A stretch of 64,000 bases of DNA from Alloclostridium intestinigallinarum (GTDB lineage: Bacteria > Bacillota > Clostridia > Christensenellales > UBA3700). How positions within the stretch are numbered: position 1 is the first letter of the stretch; every line of letters starts with the position of its first letter. Positions 33,222 through 42,657 of the stretch are shown here, one piece after another. The DNA is taken from contig CAJFNB010000002.1 of NCBI GenBank assembly GCA_904393845.1, forward strand, positions 1 through 64,000, in the 5' to 3' direction. The position numbers and the translations under genes are program-made. Below the pieces are notes generated by a model. That model worked only from the letters and a program-made list of their open reading frames with translations, made no database searches and was not told where the DNA came from.

Positions 33222-35909
33222 ATGAACGGCGAAGTTAATATCGACGAGCTGATTTCCAAACTTACCCTGGAAGAAAAGGCGGGGCTGTGCAGCGGTCGCG
33301 ACTACTGGACGACAAAACCCGTCGCAAGGCTGGGCATACCCACCGTGCGTATGTCGGACGGTCCCCACGGTCTCAGACTGGAGATGGAGGACAACGACAA
33401 GTCGATGAACGAATCTTATCCCGCGACGGCGTTTCCCCCCGCCGCAACTTTTGCAAGCTCGTGGGACGTTTCCATTGCGGGACAGATGGGTGAAGAGATA
33501 GCCATTCAATGCCTCGACCAGGACGTTTCGGTTATCCTGGGTCCCGGCGTGAATATCAAGCGTTCGCCGCTTTGCGGACGCAATTTCGAATATCTGAGCG
33601 AAGACCCCTATCTTTCTTCGCGTATGTGCGTAGGCTACGTCGGCGGCGTGCAGAAACATAACGTGGGCGTTTCCGTAAAGCATTTTTGCGCAAACAACCA
33701 GGAATCGCGCCGCATGACCATAAACGCGGTCGTGGACGAACGCGCCCTGCGCGAGATATATATGCCCGCATTCGAAAGCGCGGTGAAGGAAGCCCAGCCG
33801 TGGACGATAATGTGTTCGTACAACCGCGTGAACGGCGAATACGCTTCCGACAACAAGCGTCTTCTTACCGATATTCTGCGCAACGAATGGGGATTCAAGG
33901 GAATTGTGGTAAGCGACTGGAACGCCACGAACAACCGCGTTCAGGGCGTAAAGGCGGGGCTTGACCTGGAAATGCCCTATTCGGGCGGACTTACCGACAA
34001 GTACATTGTCAAAGCGGTTAAAAACGGCGAACTCGCCGAAGAAGAACTCGATAAAGTCGTGCGCAGAGTGCTGGAATTCGTATATAAATGCGCTTCCAAC
34101 CAATACAGCGGCGTAGAGGCTGACTACGAGCGCGGACATAAACTCGCCCGCCATATTGCGGAAAGCTCCGCCGTGCTTCTTAAGAACGAGGGAAAGGCGC
34201 TTCCGCTTTCCGACGACGAAGACATCGCGCTTATCGGCGAACTCGCGCGCACTAGCAGGTACCAGGGTTCGGGCAGTTCGCGCATAAATCCCTATAAGCT
34301 GGTTTCGCTTACGGAAGCCATGACGGCAGAGGGCAAAAAGTTCGCTTTCGAGCCCGGTTACACGACGGATAACGCCAATCCCGACGACGACCTGATAACC
34401 AGGGCGGTGGAACTTGCAAAGACGAAAAAAACGGTGGTTGCGGCGATAGGCCTTACCGAGGACTACGAATGTGAAGGCTACGACCGCTCGCATATTGATT
34501 TGCCCGAGGCTCAGAACAGACTGCTTTCCGCGCTCACGAAAGTGTGCGACAACGTAATAGTCGTACTCTACGGCGGTTCGCCCGTGGCAATGCCCTGGAT
34601 AGGCGACGTAAAGGCGGTGCTGAACGCGTATCTGCCCGGCGAAGCGGGCGGCGAAGCGGTGTGCAGACTGCTTTACGGCAAAGTGAATCCCAGCGGCAAA
34701 CTTGCGGAAACCTATCCTCTCTCCCTCGACGACTACCTTGCTTCAAAGTATTTCGGCATGGGTCCCAAGGTGGTGGAACACCGCGAAAGCATTTTCGTGG
34801 GCTACCGCTACTACGACAGCGCGGAAAAGGAAGTCCTCTTCCCCTTCGGCTACGGTCTTTCCTATACCACTTTCGAATATTCAAACCTGAAGATAGACGG
34901 AGCGAAGGTATCGTTCACCGTGACCAACACGGGCGATATGGACGGCGCGGAAGTGTGCCAGCTTTATGTGGGCGCGCGCAACTCGCGCGTGTTCAGGGCG
35001 AAGAAGGAGTTGAAGAGGTTTGTAAAAGTCTTCCTGAAAAAGGGTCAGTCCACAGACGTGACTTTCACTCTGGACGACAGGTGCTTTGCCTTCTATAATA
35101 CGGAAATAAACGACTGGTATGTGGAAAACTGCGACTACGAGATAATGGTGGGCGCAAGCTCGCGCGATATCCGCCTGAGCGGCACTATCCGCATATCGGG
35201 AAGAGCCGTGGCGCCCATGCCCGATTATGTGAGCAAATGCCCTTCCTACTTCAGAATAGGCGAAGTAGACAGTATAAGCGACGAGGAGTTCACCCGTCTG
35301 TACGGCAAAAAACTCCCCTCCAACGAGCCTTCAAGGCGCGGCGAGTTCGACCTTACCACAACTTTGGGAGAGTTGAGCTGCTGCCTTATCGGCAAGATTA
35401 TCATAAAGGTAGCCCCTTCCGTGATAAAGGGACAGGTGGAAAATCCGGACATGACGACCATGCTCATGCTTATGCAGGGAATGAGAGAACTGCCCCTGCG
35501 CGGACTGATAGGCATTTCCGGCGGAATAGCGGATATAAAAGTTGTACGCGGCATGATGGAATGGGGTAACAGACACCGTCTGAAAGGTCTTTTCCTGATG
35601 ATAGCAGGACTGTTTGCGACGTTGGGCAACATCTCCCGCCAGAAGGTGGAAAAAGCGCTTAAACGCGACGAACGCAAGGCGGCGCGCGAAGAAGCTGCCA
35701 AGGCTAAAGCCGAGGCGAAGGCGCTGGCGGCGGAGGAAGAAGCCAGGGCGAAGGCGGAAAAAGCCGCAAGAAAGGAAGAAGCGAAAGCGGAAAAAGCAGC
35801 GAGAAAGGAAGAGGCCAAGGCGTCCTCCCCCACGATGCGCGAAAGGTTCTCCAGCTTCTTTTCAAGCGACGAAAAGAAGGACGATAGCGAAAAGAAAGGC
35901 AGACAGTAA
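33222..35909 (+). CDS. Glycoside hydrolase family 3 enzyme with charged helical C-terminal extension
   Basis: An 895-residue beta-glycosidase (beta-glucosidase-like). The N-terminal barrel ends in the nucleophile motif VVSDWNA with Asp232, preceded by KHFCANNQE (the substrate-binding KH pair) near residue 150. The second GH3 domain (about 310-540) contains ALIGELA, SGSSRINP and GLTEDYECEGYDR, and a fibronectin-III-like domain follows (about 565-670, PFGYGLSYTTFEYSNL). There is no signal peptide, so the enzyme is probably cytoplasmic and acts on imported beta-linked saccharides. Unusual is the tail: residues about 690-805 form an extra domain with hydrophobic stretches, then about 80 residues of Ala/Glu/Lys-rich helix and a Ser/Lys end. 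This resembles the rod of the DUF1508 protein at 48.5 kb. Confidence 0.9.
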   Translation: MNGEVNIDELISKLTLEEKAGLCSGRDYWTTKPVARLGIPTVRMSDGPHGLRLEMEDNDKSMNESYPATAFPPAATFASSWDVSIAGQMGEEIAIQCLDQDVSVILGPGVNIKRSPLCGRNFEYLSEDPYLSSRMCVGYVGGVQKHNVGVSVKHFCANNQESRRMTINAVVDERALREIYMPAFESAVKEAQPWTIMCSYNRVNGEYASDNKRLLTDILRNEWGFKGIVVSDWNATNNRVQGVKAGLDLEMPYSGGLTDKYIVKAVKNGELAEEELDKVVRRVLEFVYKCASNQYSGVEADYERGHKLARHIAESSAVLLKNEGKALPLSDDEDIALIGELARTSRYQGSGSSRINPYKLVSLTEAMTAEGKKFAFEPGYTTDNANPDDDLITRAVELAKTKKTVVAAIGLTEDYECEGYDRSHIDLPEAQNRLLSALTKVCDNVIVVLYGGSPVAMPWIGDVKAVLNAYLPGEAGGEAVCRLLYGKVNPSGKLAETYPLSLDDYLASKYFGMGPKVVEHRESIFVGYRYYDSAEKEVLFPFGYGLSYTTFEYSNLKIDGAKVSFTVTNTGDMDGAEVCQLYVGARNSRVFRAKKELKRFVKVFLKKGQSTDVTFTLDDRCFAFYNTEINDWYVENCDYEIMVGASSRDIRLSGTIRISGRAVAPMPDYVSKCPSYFRIGEVDSISDEEFTRLYGKKLPSNEPSRRGEFDLTTTLGELSCCLIGKIIIKVAPSVIKGQVENPDMTTMLMLMQGMRELPLRGLIGISGGIADIKVVRGMMEWGNRHRLKGLFLMIAGLFATLGNISRQKVEKALKRDERKAAREEAAKAKAEAKALAAEEEARAKAEKAARKEEAKAEKAARKEEAKASSPTMRERFSSFFSSDEKKDDSEKKGRQ

Positions 35910-35932
35910 GCATTAAAAACAGAAACGGTACG

Positions 35933-35966
35933 AAAAAGCTCCGCAAAATTGCGGAGCTTTTTGCAC
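35933..35966. terminator. Intrinsic terminator between convergent genes
   Basis: Perfect 13-bp stem AAAAAGCTCCGCA / TGCGGAGCTTTTT with loop AAAT; T-runs on both strands. Confidence 0.9.
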
Positions 35967-36009
35967 AACGCGGGCTTTCGCCACCGGATTTCGGTAAAGG
36001 CGTTTTCCG

Positions 36010-36738
36010 TCACACGGCTATCGTATCGCTCGTTTCACCCTCTTCGGCGACGCTCTTACGGGTGGACACGACTTCACCCGTCTTACTGTCTATAAGCGCC
36101 GCCCAATAATCGTCCCTGTCCTTTATAAAGGACACGAACCAGTAATAACCGCCGTTCGGGTCGTGGTCGTTGCGCACAAGTTTAACATAGGTTTCCCTGC
36201 CGAATTCGCCTTCCGCCAAAGCGGCGTCTATCTCCGCCTTGAAGGCGTTTGCGGCGATTTCCAGCGCCTTTTTGTTGTCTATTTCCGTCACGGCGTTTTC
36301 AAGCGGGACTTCCTTCACGTTTTCGCCATACGTGACCGTAACCGAGCGGATAGCCCCTATACTTGCAATGTCCGTAAGAGAAGCGCTCGACGACACCCCG
36401 AAGCTGTCCTTTTCCAAACTTCCCTGCAACGTGCCCGACTCACCGGTGAGTACGTAGGTATATTCAAAGTTGAGAAGCGCGGGCTTTAAGGGGCGCAGGG
36501 TAAGTTTTACGCTGTCCTTCAATTCCCCCACCTTGCCGTCGGAGATGAACAACTCTTCCCTGTTCACGCCCGTAACGGACACTTCGAAGTCTTCGGTCGC
36601 GCCGAAGTAATACATATATTGGTCGTAACTCAGCGTTTTGGTTATGTCGAATTCGTCATCGCCCGTACAGGCGGCAAGACCTATCGCGGTTACGGCTGAA
36701 ATCAAGACAAGTACGGTTATCAATATTTTCCTTTTCAT
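36010..36738 (-). CDS. Lipoprotein with PepSY-like C-terminal domain
   Basis: A 242-residue exported protein. A basic-hydrophobic signal ends in the lipobox LAAC (Cys near residue 24). The C-terminal 80 residues look like a PepSY domain (KKALEIAANAF... then YYWFVSFIKDRDDYWAALIDSKTGEVVSTRK), a small fold found in protease propeptides and surface proteins and thought to inhibit or bind peptidases. The middle part (45-140) is beta-rich and not recognised. It has an AGGAGGTC site and no same-strand partner nearby. Confidence 0.75.
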   Translation of the reverse strand: MKRKILITVLVLISAVTAIGLAACTGDDEFDITKTLSYDQYMYYFGATEDFEVSVTGVNREELFISDGKVGELKDSVKLTLRPLKPALLNFEYTYVLTGESGTLQGSLEKDSFGVSSSASLTDIASIGAIRSVTVTYGENVKEVPLENAVTEIDNKKALEIAANAFKAEIDAALAEGEFGRETYVKLVRNDHDPNGGYYWFVSFIKDRDDYWAALIDSKTGEVVSTRKSVAEEGETSDTIAV

Positions 36739-36838
36739 GTTGACCTCCTGTGACGTTAAATATTATGAGAAAATATCCGCTTATATGACCCTTGTCCGAA
36801 AATAGGCAAAAAATATTGCAGCGGAACGGAAAGTACGC

Positions 36839-36890
36839 AAAAAAAAGCGCGCTCCTCCGCGCCGCAATAAAAAACGCGCGGGAGCGCGCG
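36839..36890 (-). terminator. Two tandem terminators of the V-ATPase operon
   Basis: On the minus strand CGCGCG-CTCC-CGCGCG is followed by TTTTTTATT, then GCGCG-GAGGAG-CGCGC by a run of eight T. The rest of the gap 36739-36965 shows no gene. Confidence 0.8.
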
Positions 36891-36965
36891 GCTCTCCGCC
36901 CGTAATAATCTGCAAAGCAACTAAGAAATATCGACCGGTTTATACCGAAAATAACGCCTGTGCGC

Positions 36966-37610
36966 TCATTTGCCGCCGTCTTCAGGCGATATCATGCTCT
37001 TTACTTTCATAAGCCGCACGGTAGCGGAACGCTCGTTTTCGTCCAGCTTCATCGTGATGTAACGGATTGTTTCTTCCGTCTGGGGAATCATGACGTATTC
37101 AAGGGCGTTCACGCGGCGGCGGTTCTTTTCTATTTCGATGGCGAGCATATTGCACGCCTTTTCCACCTGCGCCAGACGGATAAGTTTTTCCGCAAGTTTT
37201 GTTACCGTGACGATGGAAGCGTCCAGCTGAGCCGTGACCCTGGCAAAGGAATAGGGGAAAGTTTCACCTTCCTCTTCCTCTTTTATATCCATTTTGGGAA
37301 CGGTGACGCTCATTATATTCTCCGTATCCGCCTGCACGCGTATGTGTTTTGAAGGCATGGCGAGCGCTTCTTCGATAACGTAATCTTCGCAGCACGAACG
37401 GGCAAGGGCGAAGCCGCGCAACGCGCCCGCAAGTTCATCTTCCACCTCGCGGCGCAGGCGCTTGTTCTCCTTTGCAAGCTCCACAAAACGGCGCACCATC
37501 TCGTCCGACTTGTCTTTAAGCATTTTATGCCCCTTGACAGCCGTGGCGAGCCTGCGCTTTAAGTTGCGAAGCTCCATTCGCGTGGGATTTACGTTCAGCC
37601 TTTCCGCCAT
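36966..37610 (-). CDS. ntpD: V-type ATP synthase subunit D
   Basis: The 214-residue central-stalk subunit that rotates inside the A3B3 ring. It shows the typical start LNVNPTRMELRNLKRRLATAVKGHKMLKDKSDEM and long antiparallel helices, with NALEYVMIPQTEETIRYITMKLDENER near the C-terminus as family signature. It is the last gene of the operon, overlapping the subunit B stop by 1 bp, and is followed by two terminators. Confidence 0.96.
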   Translation of the reverse strand: MAERLNVNPTRMELRNLKRRLATAVKGHKMLKDKSDEMVRRFVELAKENKRLRREVEDELAGALRGFALARSCCEDYVIEEALAMPSKHIRVQADTENIMSVTVPKMDIKEEEEGETFPYSFARVTAQLDASIVTVTKLAEKLIRLAQVEKACNMLAIEIEKNRRRVNALEYVMIPQTEETIRYITMKLDENERSATVRLMKVKSMISPEDGGK

Positions 37611-39010
37611 TATTCCTCCTCCGCCTTACGGGCGGCGACCGCGGGACGGTAGTATTTTTCCAGGAATTCGTCCCTTACGCGCTTCATCTCCCCTTCGGGA
37701 AGCATGGAAAGCAACTTCCAGCCTATATCCAGAGTTTCCCCTATCGTCCTGTTTTTGTCAAAGCCCTGGTTCAGATACTCCTTTTCAAACTCCTGCGCAA
37801 AAGCGGCGTAGATTCTGTCCACGGGCGTAAGCGCGGCGTCGCCGAGCACCGCGGCAAGTTCCTTGGCGTCCTTACCCTGCGCATACGCGGAAAAGAGCTG
37901 GTTCATGTTGTCGGAGTGGTCCTCCCTCGTCTTGCCCGCGCCGATACCCTTCTGCTTCAACCTTGAAAGGGACGGCAGTACGTCGATGGGCGGATTTATG
38001 TTCTTCTTGTAAAGTTCGCGGCTCAAAATTATCTGCCCTTCCGTAATGTACCCGGTAAGGTCGGGAATAGGGTGCGTTTTGTCGTCCTCGGGCATGGTGA
38101 GAATGGGTATCTGGGTGATAGAGCCTTTCTTACCTATTATTCTGCCCGCGCGCTCGTACATTGTGGCAAGGTCGGTATACAGATAGCCCGGATAACCGCG
38201 CCTGCCCGGCACTTCCTTTCTCGCCGCGGAGACTTCGCGCAGCGCCTCGCAATAGTTGGTTATATCCGTCATTATCACGAGCACGTGCATATCCTTTTCA
38301 AACGCGAGATACTCCGCCGCCGTAAGAGCCATTCTCGGCGTGGATATGCGCTCGACGGCGGGGTCGTTTGCCAGATTGATAAACATAACGCTGCGCTCGA
38401 TAGCGCCCGTCCTTCTGAAATCTGACATGAAGAAGTCGGCTTCTTCATACGTTATTCCCATCGCCGCGAATACGACGGCGAATTTTTCCGAATCGTCAAG
38501 CACCTTTGCCTGCCTTGCTATCTGGGCGGCAAGTTCCGCGTGCGGAAGTCCCGACATACTGAACACGGGCAGTTTCTGCCCCCTGACAAGCGTATTCAGT
38601 CCGTCTATCGCGGAAATACCCGTCTGAATGAATTCGTCGGGATAGTCGCGCGCGGCGGGATTGATGGGGCTGCCGTTTACGTCCAGCCTTTCTGCCGCGA
38701 TTACCGGCGCGCCGCCGTCTTTGGGTCTGCCAAGACCGTCGAATACCCTGCCGAGCATATCTTCACTGACCGCAAGTTCCATGCTCCTGCCCAGAAAACG
38801 CGCTTTGGACGTGGACATCTGAATGCCCTGGGAGTTCTCGAACAGCTGTACCATCGCCTTGTCGCCGTCCACTTCAAGCACCTTGCCCAGGCGCACTCCG
38901 CCGTCTTTCGCGGTTATCTCCACAAGTTCGTCGTACTTTACGCCCTCGACGCCTTCAACCAGCATGAGCGGTCCGACTATTTCTCTTATTGTCTTGTACT
39001 CTTTCAGCAT
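37610..39010 (-). CDS. ntpB: V-type ATP synthase subunit B
   Basis: The 466-residue non-catalytic nucleotide-binding subunit of the A3B3 head. Family marks: PLMLVEGVEGVKYDELVEI at the start, GRVFDGLGRPKDGG near 90, PVFSMSGLPHAELAAQIARQA near 155 (a degenerate P-loop, as expected), and TDITNYCEALREVSAARKEVPGRRGYPGYLYTDLATMYERAGR near 250-290. It lies 11 bp after subunit A and overlaps subunit D by 1 bp. Confidence 0.97.
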   Translation of the reverse strand: MLKEYKTIREIVGPLMLVEGVEGVKYDELVEITAKDGGVRLGKVLEVDGDKAMVQLFENSQGIQMSTSKARFLGRSMELAVSEDMLGRVFDGLGRPKDGGAPVIAAERLDVNGSPINPAARDYPDEFIQTGISAIDGLNTLVRGQKLPVFSMSGLPHAELAAQIARQAKVLDDSEKFAVVFAAMGITYEEADFFMSDFRRTGAIERSVMFINLANDPAVERISTPRMALTAAEYLAFEKDMHVLVIMTDITNYCEALREVSAARKEVPGRRGYPGYLYTDLATMYERAGRIIGKKGSITQIPILTMPEDDKTHPIPDLTGYITEGQIILSRELYKKNINPPIDVLPSLSRLKQKGIGAGKTREDHSDNMNQLFSAYAQGKDAKELAAVLGDAALTPVDRIYAAFAQEFEKEYLNQGFDKNRTIGETLDIGWKLLSMLPEGEMKRVRDEFLEKYYRPAVAARKAEEE

Positions 39011-39021
39011 ATTGTTACCCC

Positions 39022-40782
39022 TCAGCTTATAAGCGCGCTTATCTCCTGCGCCATCTGTCTTCCTATTTCTTCAAATCTGCCCTTCTCGTTTTCGGGAATG
39101 TATTTGCATCTTCCGATAAGTTCGCGGCTGTTTATCGCAAGCAGATCGTCCAGATCGGCGCCCTTGTCCAAAGCGTCCCTGCAAAGCGTGTGGCAGTCCA
39201 GGATAAGTTTGAGCATGGCAAACTGCTTTTGCAAAGAAGCGTATGTGTCCACGTCGTTGAACGCGTCCTGGTGCAGATAATCTTCCCTTATTGATTTGGC
39301 GGTTTCCATCGTCAGCCTGTCTTCTGGCGAGAGCGCGTCCATACCCACAAGCCTGACTATCTCGTTAAGTCCCGACTCTTCCTGCAATATCGCCATGGCG
39401 CGGTTGCGCTGTTCCACCCAGCGCGAATTGACGTTGTCGTTATACCACTCCGTCATTCTGTCGCCGTAAAGCGAATAGCTGGCTATCCAGTCTATTGCCG
39501 GGAAGTGGCGCTTGTACGCCAGCGAGGACGAAAGCCCCCAGAATACCTTTACTATACGCAACGTCGCCTGGGAAACGGGTTCCGAAAGGTCGCCGCCAGG
39601 AGGCGATACGGCGGAGATGGCGGTTACCGAACCTCTGCGGTTGTCCGTGCCCAGAGTGTTTACCACGCCCGCGCGCTCGTAGTAACTTGCAAGCCTGGAA
39701 GAAAGGTATGCGGGATAGCCTTCCTCGCCCGGCATTTCCTCCAGCCTGCCCGACATTTCGCGCAGAGCCTCCGCCCAGCGCGAAGAAGAATCCGCCATTA
39801 TAGCCACATTATAACCCATATCGCGGAAGTATTCGGCTATGGTTATTCCCGTATATATGGACGCTTCACGCGCCGCCACGGGCATATCCGAGGTATTGGC
39901 GATGAGCACGGTGCGCTTCATCAGCGGCTGTCCGCTTTTGGGGTCGACAAGCTGCGGGAATTCGTTCAGAACGTCCGTCATCTCGTTGCCGCGCTCACCG
40001 CAGCCCACGTATACTATTATATCCGCGTCCGCCCATTTCGCCAGCTGGTGCTGTACGACCGTCTTGCCGCTGCCGAAAGGTCCGGGGATACACGCCGCGC
40101 CGCCCTTTGCCACGGGGAAGAAGGTGTCTATTACCCTCTGCCCGGATATAAGCGGCATGGAAGGCGCAATCTTGCTCTTGTAGGGGCGTCCGACGCGCAC
40201 GGGCCATTTCTGCATCATGGTCAGCTTTACGTCGCCTTTTTGCGTTGTTAGGGTGCATACCGTTTCATCTACGGTAAATTCCCCTTCCTTTATGCTCTTC
40301 ACCTTGCCCGAAACGTAAGGCGGTACCATTATGCGGTGTTCCACCACGCTGTTTTCCTGCACGGTGCCGATCACGTCGCCGGCTGCGACTTCCGCGCACT
40401 TGCCCACGACGGGGGTGAATTTCCATTTCTTGTCGTGGTCTATGGCGGGCATGTCTATGCCTCTGCCTATCCTGTCGCCGCTCACTTCCATGAGTTTGCG
40501 CAGGGGGCGCTGTATTCCGTCGTATATGCCTTCCAGAAGTCCGGGACCGAGTTCCACCGAAAGCGGCTCGCCCGTTCCTTCCACTTCTTCTCCGGGACCG
40601 AGTCCGCCCGTTTCCTCGTAAACCTGTATGGACGCCTTATCGCCCCTCATCTCTATAACTTCGCCGATGAGGTTGCGCGAGCTTACGCGCACCACGTCGA
40701 ACATTCTGGCGTCGTCAAGTCCTTCCGCCACGATGAGCGGTCCGGCGACCTTTACTATCCTTCCCTTTTTCCCTTTTGCCAT
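39022..40782 (-). CDS. ntpA: V-type ATP synthase subunit A (catalytic)
   Basis: The 586-residue catalytic subunit. The P-loop is G234-P-F-G-S-G-K-T241, followed by the catalytic glutamate in YVGCGERGNEMTDVL near 268. The non-homologous bulge typical of A subunits lies around 120-190. MADSSSRWAEALREMSGRLEEMPGEEGYPAYL near 335 completes the site. It starts 2 bp after the subunit F gene. Confidence 0.98.
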   Translation of the reverse strand: MAKGKKGRIVKVAGPLIVAEGLDDARMFDVVRVSSRNLIGEVIEMRGDKASIQVYEETGGLGPGEEVEGTGEPLSVELGPGLLEGIYDGIQRPLRKLMEVSGDRIGRGIDMPAIDHDKKWKFTPVVGKCAEVAAGDVIGTVQENSVVEHRIMVPPYVSGKVKSIKEGEFTVDETVCTLTTQKGDVKLTMMQKWPVRVGRPYKSKIAPSMPLISGQRVIDTFFPVAKGGAACIPGPFGSGKTVVQHQLAKWADADIIVYVGCGERGNEMTDVLNEFPQLVDPKSGQPLMKRTVLIANTSDMPVAAREASIYTGITIAEYFRDMGYNVAIMADSSSRWAEALREMSGRLEEMPGEEGYPAYLSSRLASYYERAGVVNTLGTDNRRGSVTAISAVSPPGGDLSEPVSQATLRIVKVFWGLSSSLAYKRHFPAIDWIASYSLYGDRMTEWYNDNVNSRWVEQRNRAMAILQEESGLNEIVRLVGMDALSPEDRLTMETAKSIREDYLHQDAFNDVDTYASLQKQFAMLKLILDCHTLCRDALDKGADLDDLLAINSRELIGRCKYIPENEKGRFEEIGRQMAQEISALIS

Positions 40783-40784
40783 TG

Positions 40785-41111
40785 CTAATCTTCCTTGTTA
40801 AACAATATATCCGTTCCGACGGCGCGTTCCACGTCCGCCTTTATTCCCGCCATTCCGAGTCCCGTCGAGCCTGACGAGGACGGAATGGGTATTACCGTGG
40901 GATAAGCCTTGCGTTTATACTTTTCCAGCGTTTCCGCCATGCCCGCAGCCAGATCTTCCGTTATGAAAATAACGCAGTAGTTCTTAGCCTGCTTTTTCAG
41001 CACCTCTTCCGCACTTTCCGCATCGGAAGCGGCGAACACGTCCATACCCGCCGCCTTGAACGCAAGTACTATGTCCTTATCTCCGATTACCGCCGTCTTT
41101 CCGCTATACAT
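40785..41111 (-). CDS. ntpG: V-type ATP synthase subunit F
   Basis: A 108-residue central-stalk subunit (called NtpG in Enterococcus, F in others). It has the family start (AVIGDKDIVLAFKAAGMDVF), the middle motif NYCVIFITEDLA and the end ...PTVIPIPSSSGSTGLGMAGIKADVERAVGTDILF. It overlaps the subunit C end by 8 bp. Confidence 0.93.
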   Translation of the reverse strand: MYSGKTAVIGDKDIVLAFKAAGMDVFAASDAESAEEVLKKQAKNYCVIFITEDLAAGMAETLEKYKRKAYPTVIPIPSSSGSTGLGMAGIKADVERAVGTDILFNKED

Positions 41112-42069
41112 AAAATTCCCTGAGCCTCTCTTTTATCAGCGATTTGTCCGCGTTTATTTTAAGCAGGGTGGTTATCATCTTCACAGCTTTGAGCTCCAGC
41201 TTCTTAGCCACGTAATACCCCGCTATCGGCGCGACGGAAAACACGTCGTAACGGTCGTTTTTGAAAATTTCAAGCTGCCTGTTATCCTTGCACGCTTCAA
41301 ATCGGGCAAACGATTTGTCCGCCGCATACTCGCCCGCCGCCGCGGCGACGCAGGTGTATTTCAGCTTTTCCAGAATAACGCCCTCTTCCTCTTCGTAAAG
41401 CGCGGCGAGCGTATCGGGAGAGATTTCCCCGCCGTCAATGAGCTGTTCGCGGAAGTCTTTTTCGGGTGCGCCGGCGCCTTTCATACGCAAAAGCGTTTCC
41501 GCATTGGCGTGGTCTATCTCCACCTTCCAGTATTTTTCTACGCTCCCCGCCTTTCTGCTCACTTCCAGCACGTGCGAATACATAGCCTTATCCAGCATAA
41601 GGTCGATATATCTGCCCGAACGGGGATTGGAGGCGAAATACGCGTCGATTCCGCTGAGCGCGTCCGTCATTTTTTCCGGAAGCGATTCGTATGAATCGTT
41701 CATCACGGCGTCTTCGAGCCGGGCGGAATCTATCGTTCCGTCGGGCGCAAGCATAAACGACGGATCGCCCGTTTTACCGTACTTGGCTTTCATAAACGCC
41801 TTGGCGTTGTGGTAGTCGTTTACCAGGGCGAAGGACTGCATTCCCTTCAATCCGCCGACTTCCTTCATAAAACGGGCAAGCCTTGCCTCCTCCGCGGCTA
41901 TCATGCCGTCCACGCCCCCTTCGCCCGCGTTTCCGAATCCGCTCTCTTCAAGCACTCTGACGCCCTCTTCGTAAGAGGCGGCGAATACCATCCTGGTTAT
42001 CTTTTCCTGACCCAGGAGCGTATTTTCAAGCGTTCTGGCAATAGAAGCCGCATAGATGAGTTCTGCCAT
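41104..42069 (-). CDS. ntpC: V-type ATP synthase subunit C
   Basis: A 321-residue helical funnel subunit joining the central stalk to the K-ring (NtpC/AtpC, d-like). The start YAASIARTLENTLLGQEKITRMV and the stretch LVNDYHNAKAFMKAKYG near residue 80 are family-typical; the end is ...APIAGYYVAKKLELKAVKMI. The start codon directly follows the subunit E stop. Confidence 0.92.
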   Translation of the reverse strand: MAELIYAASIARTLENTLLGQEKITRMVFAASYEEGVRVLEESGFGNAGEGGVDGMIAAEEARLARFMKEVGGLKGMQSFALVNDYHNAKAFMKAKYGKTGDPSFMLAPDGTIDSARLEDAVMNDSYESLPEKMTDALSGIDAYFASNPRSGRYIDLMLDKAMYSHVLEVSRKAGSVEKYWKVEIDHANAETLLRMKGAGAPEKDFREQLIDGGEISPDTLAALYEEEEGVILEKLKYTCVAAAAGEYAADKSFARFEACKDNRQLEIFKNDRYDVFSVAPIAGYYVAKKLELKAVKMITTLLKINADKSLIKERLREFYV

Positions 42070-42654
42070 TTATTCCCCTTTGAACAGCGCTTGTGCGACC
42101 AGCGGTTCGCACTCTTCGCGGATAAGGCGCATTTCCTCTTCCAGCGTAAGGTTCTTGTCGTACCTGTCGCCCGAAAGAACCACGCCGCCGGCAAATTCGC
42201 CGCGTGCGCCGCCGGGAGTTATCTTCTTTTTCGCGCTTTTTGCTATGGACGCGATAAAGGCGGCTGTGACGACTTTTTCGTCTTCTTTGCAGATTACGAC
42301 CTTATCCCCGTCCTCCGCGTTTTCTTTAATAACGCGCGTAAGGTACGCCTTATACGCCTTCTTGTCCTCTTTAAGCGCCTTTGCCGCCAGGGCGAAAACT
42401 TCGTCCAGAAGCGCGCTTTTGCAGGCGGAAAGTTCGCGGCGGCTGTCCAGCGCGTCCACGCTTTTCGCCCTTTCAAGCGCAAGCGCGACGCGTTCTTCCC
42501 CGCCGGAAAGCGCTTCTTTGCGGTAAGCGTCGGCTGCCTTCTGCGCGGCGGAAACGATTTTCTCCGCCTTTTGCCGCGCGTCCTGCCTTAGCGCGTCCGC
42601 CGCCGCCTGTGCGTCGCTTATTATCTTGTCGATTACTGCGTTTTTGTCGTTCAT
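42070..42654 (-). CDS. ntpE: V-type ATP synthase subunit E
   Basis: A 194-residue peripheral-stalk subunit: a long N-terminal charged helix (about 1-95, rich in Ala, Lys, Glu) and a small globular C-terminal part with GGVVLSGDRYDKNLTLEEEMRLI. It would pair with the small H-type subunit to form the stator. It follows subunit K by 3 bp. Confidence 0.9.
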   Translation of the reverse strand: MNDKNAVIDKIISDAQAAADALRQDARQKAEKIVSAAQKAADAYRKEALSGGEERVALALERAKSVDALDSRRELSACKSALLDEVFALAAKALKEDKKAYKAYLTRVIKENAEDGDKVVICKEDEKVVTAAFIASIAKSAKKKITPGGARGEFAGGVVLSGDRYDKNLTLEEEMRLIREECEPLVAQALFKGE

Positions 42655-42657
42655 ACG

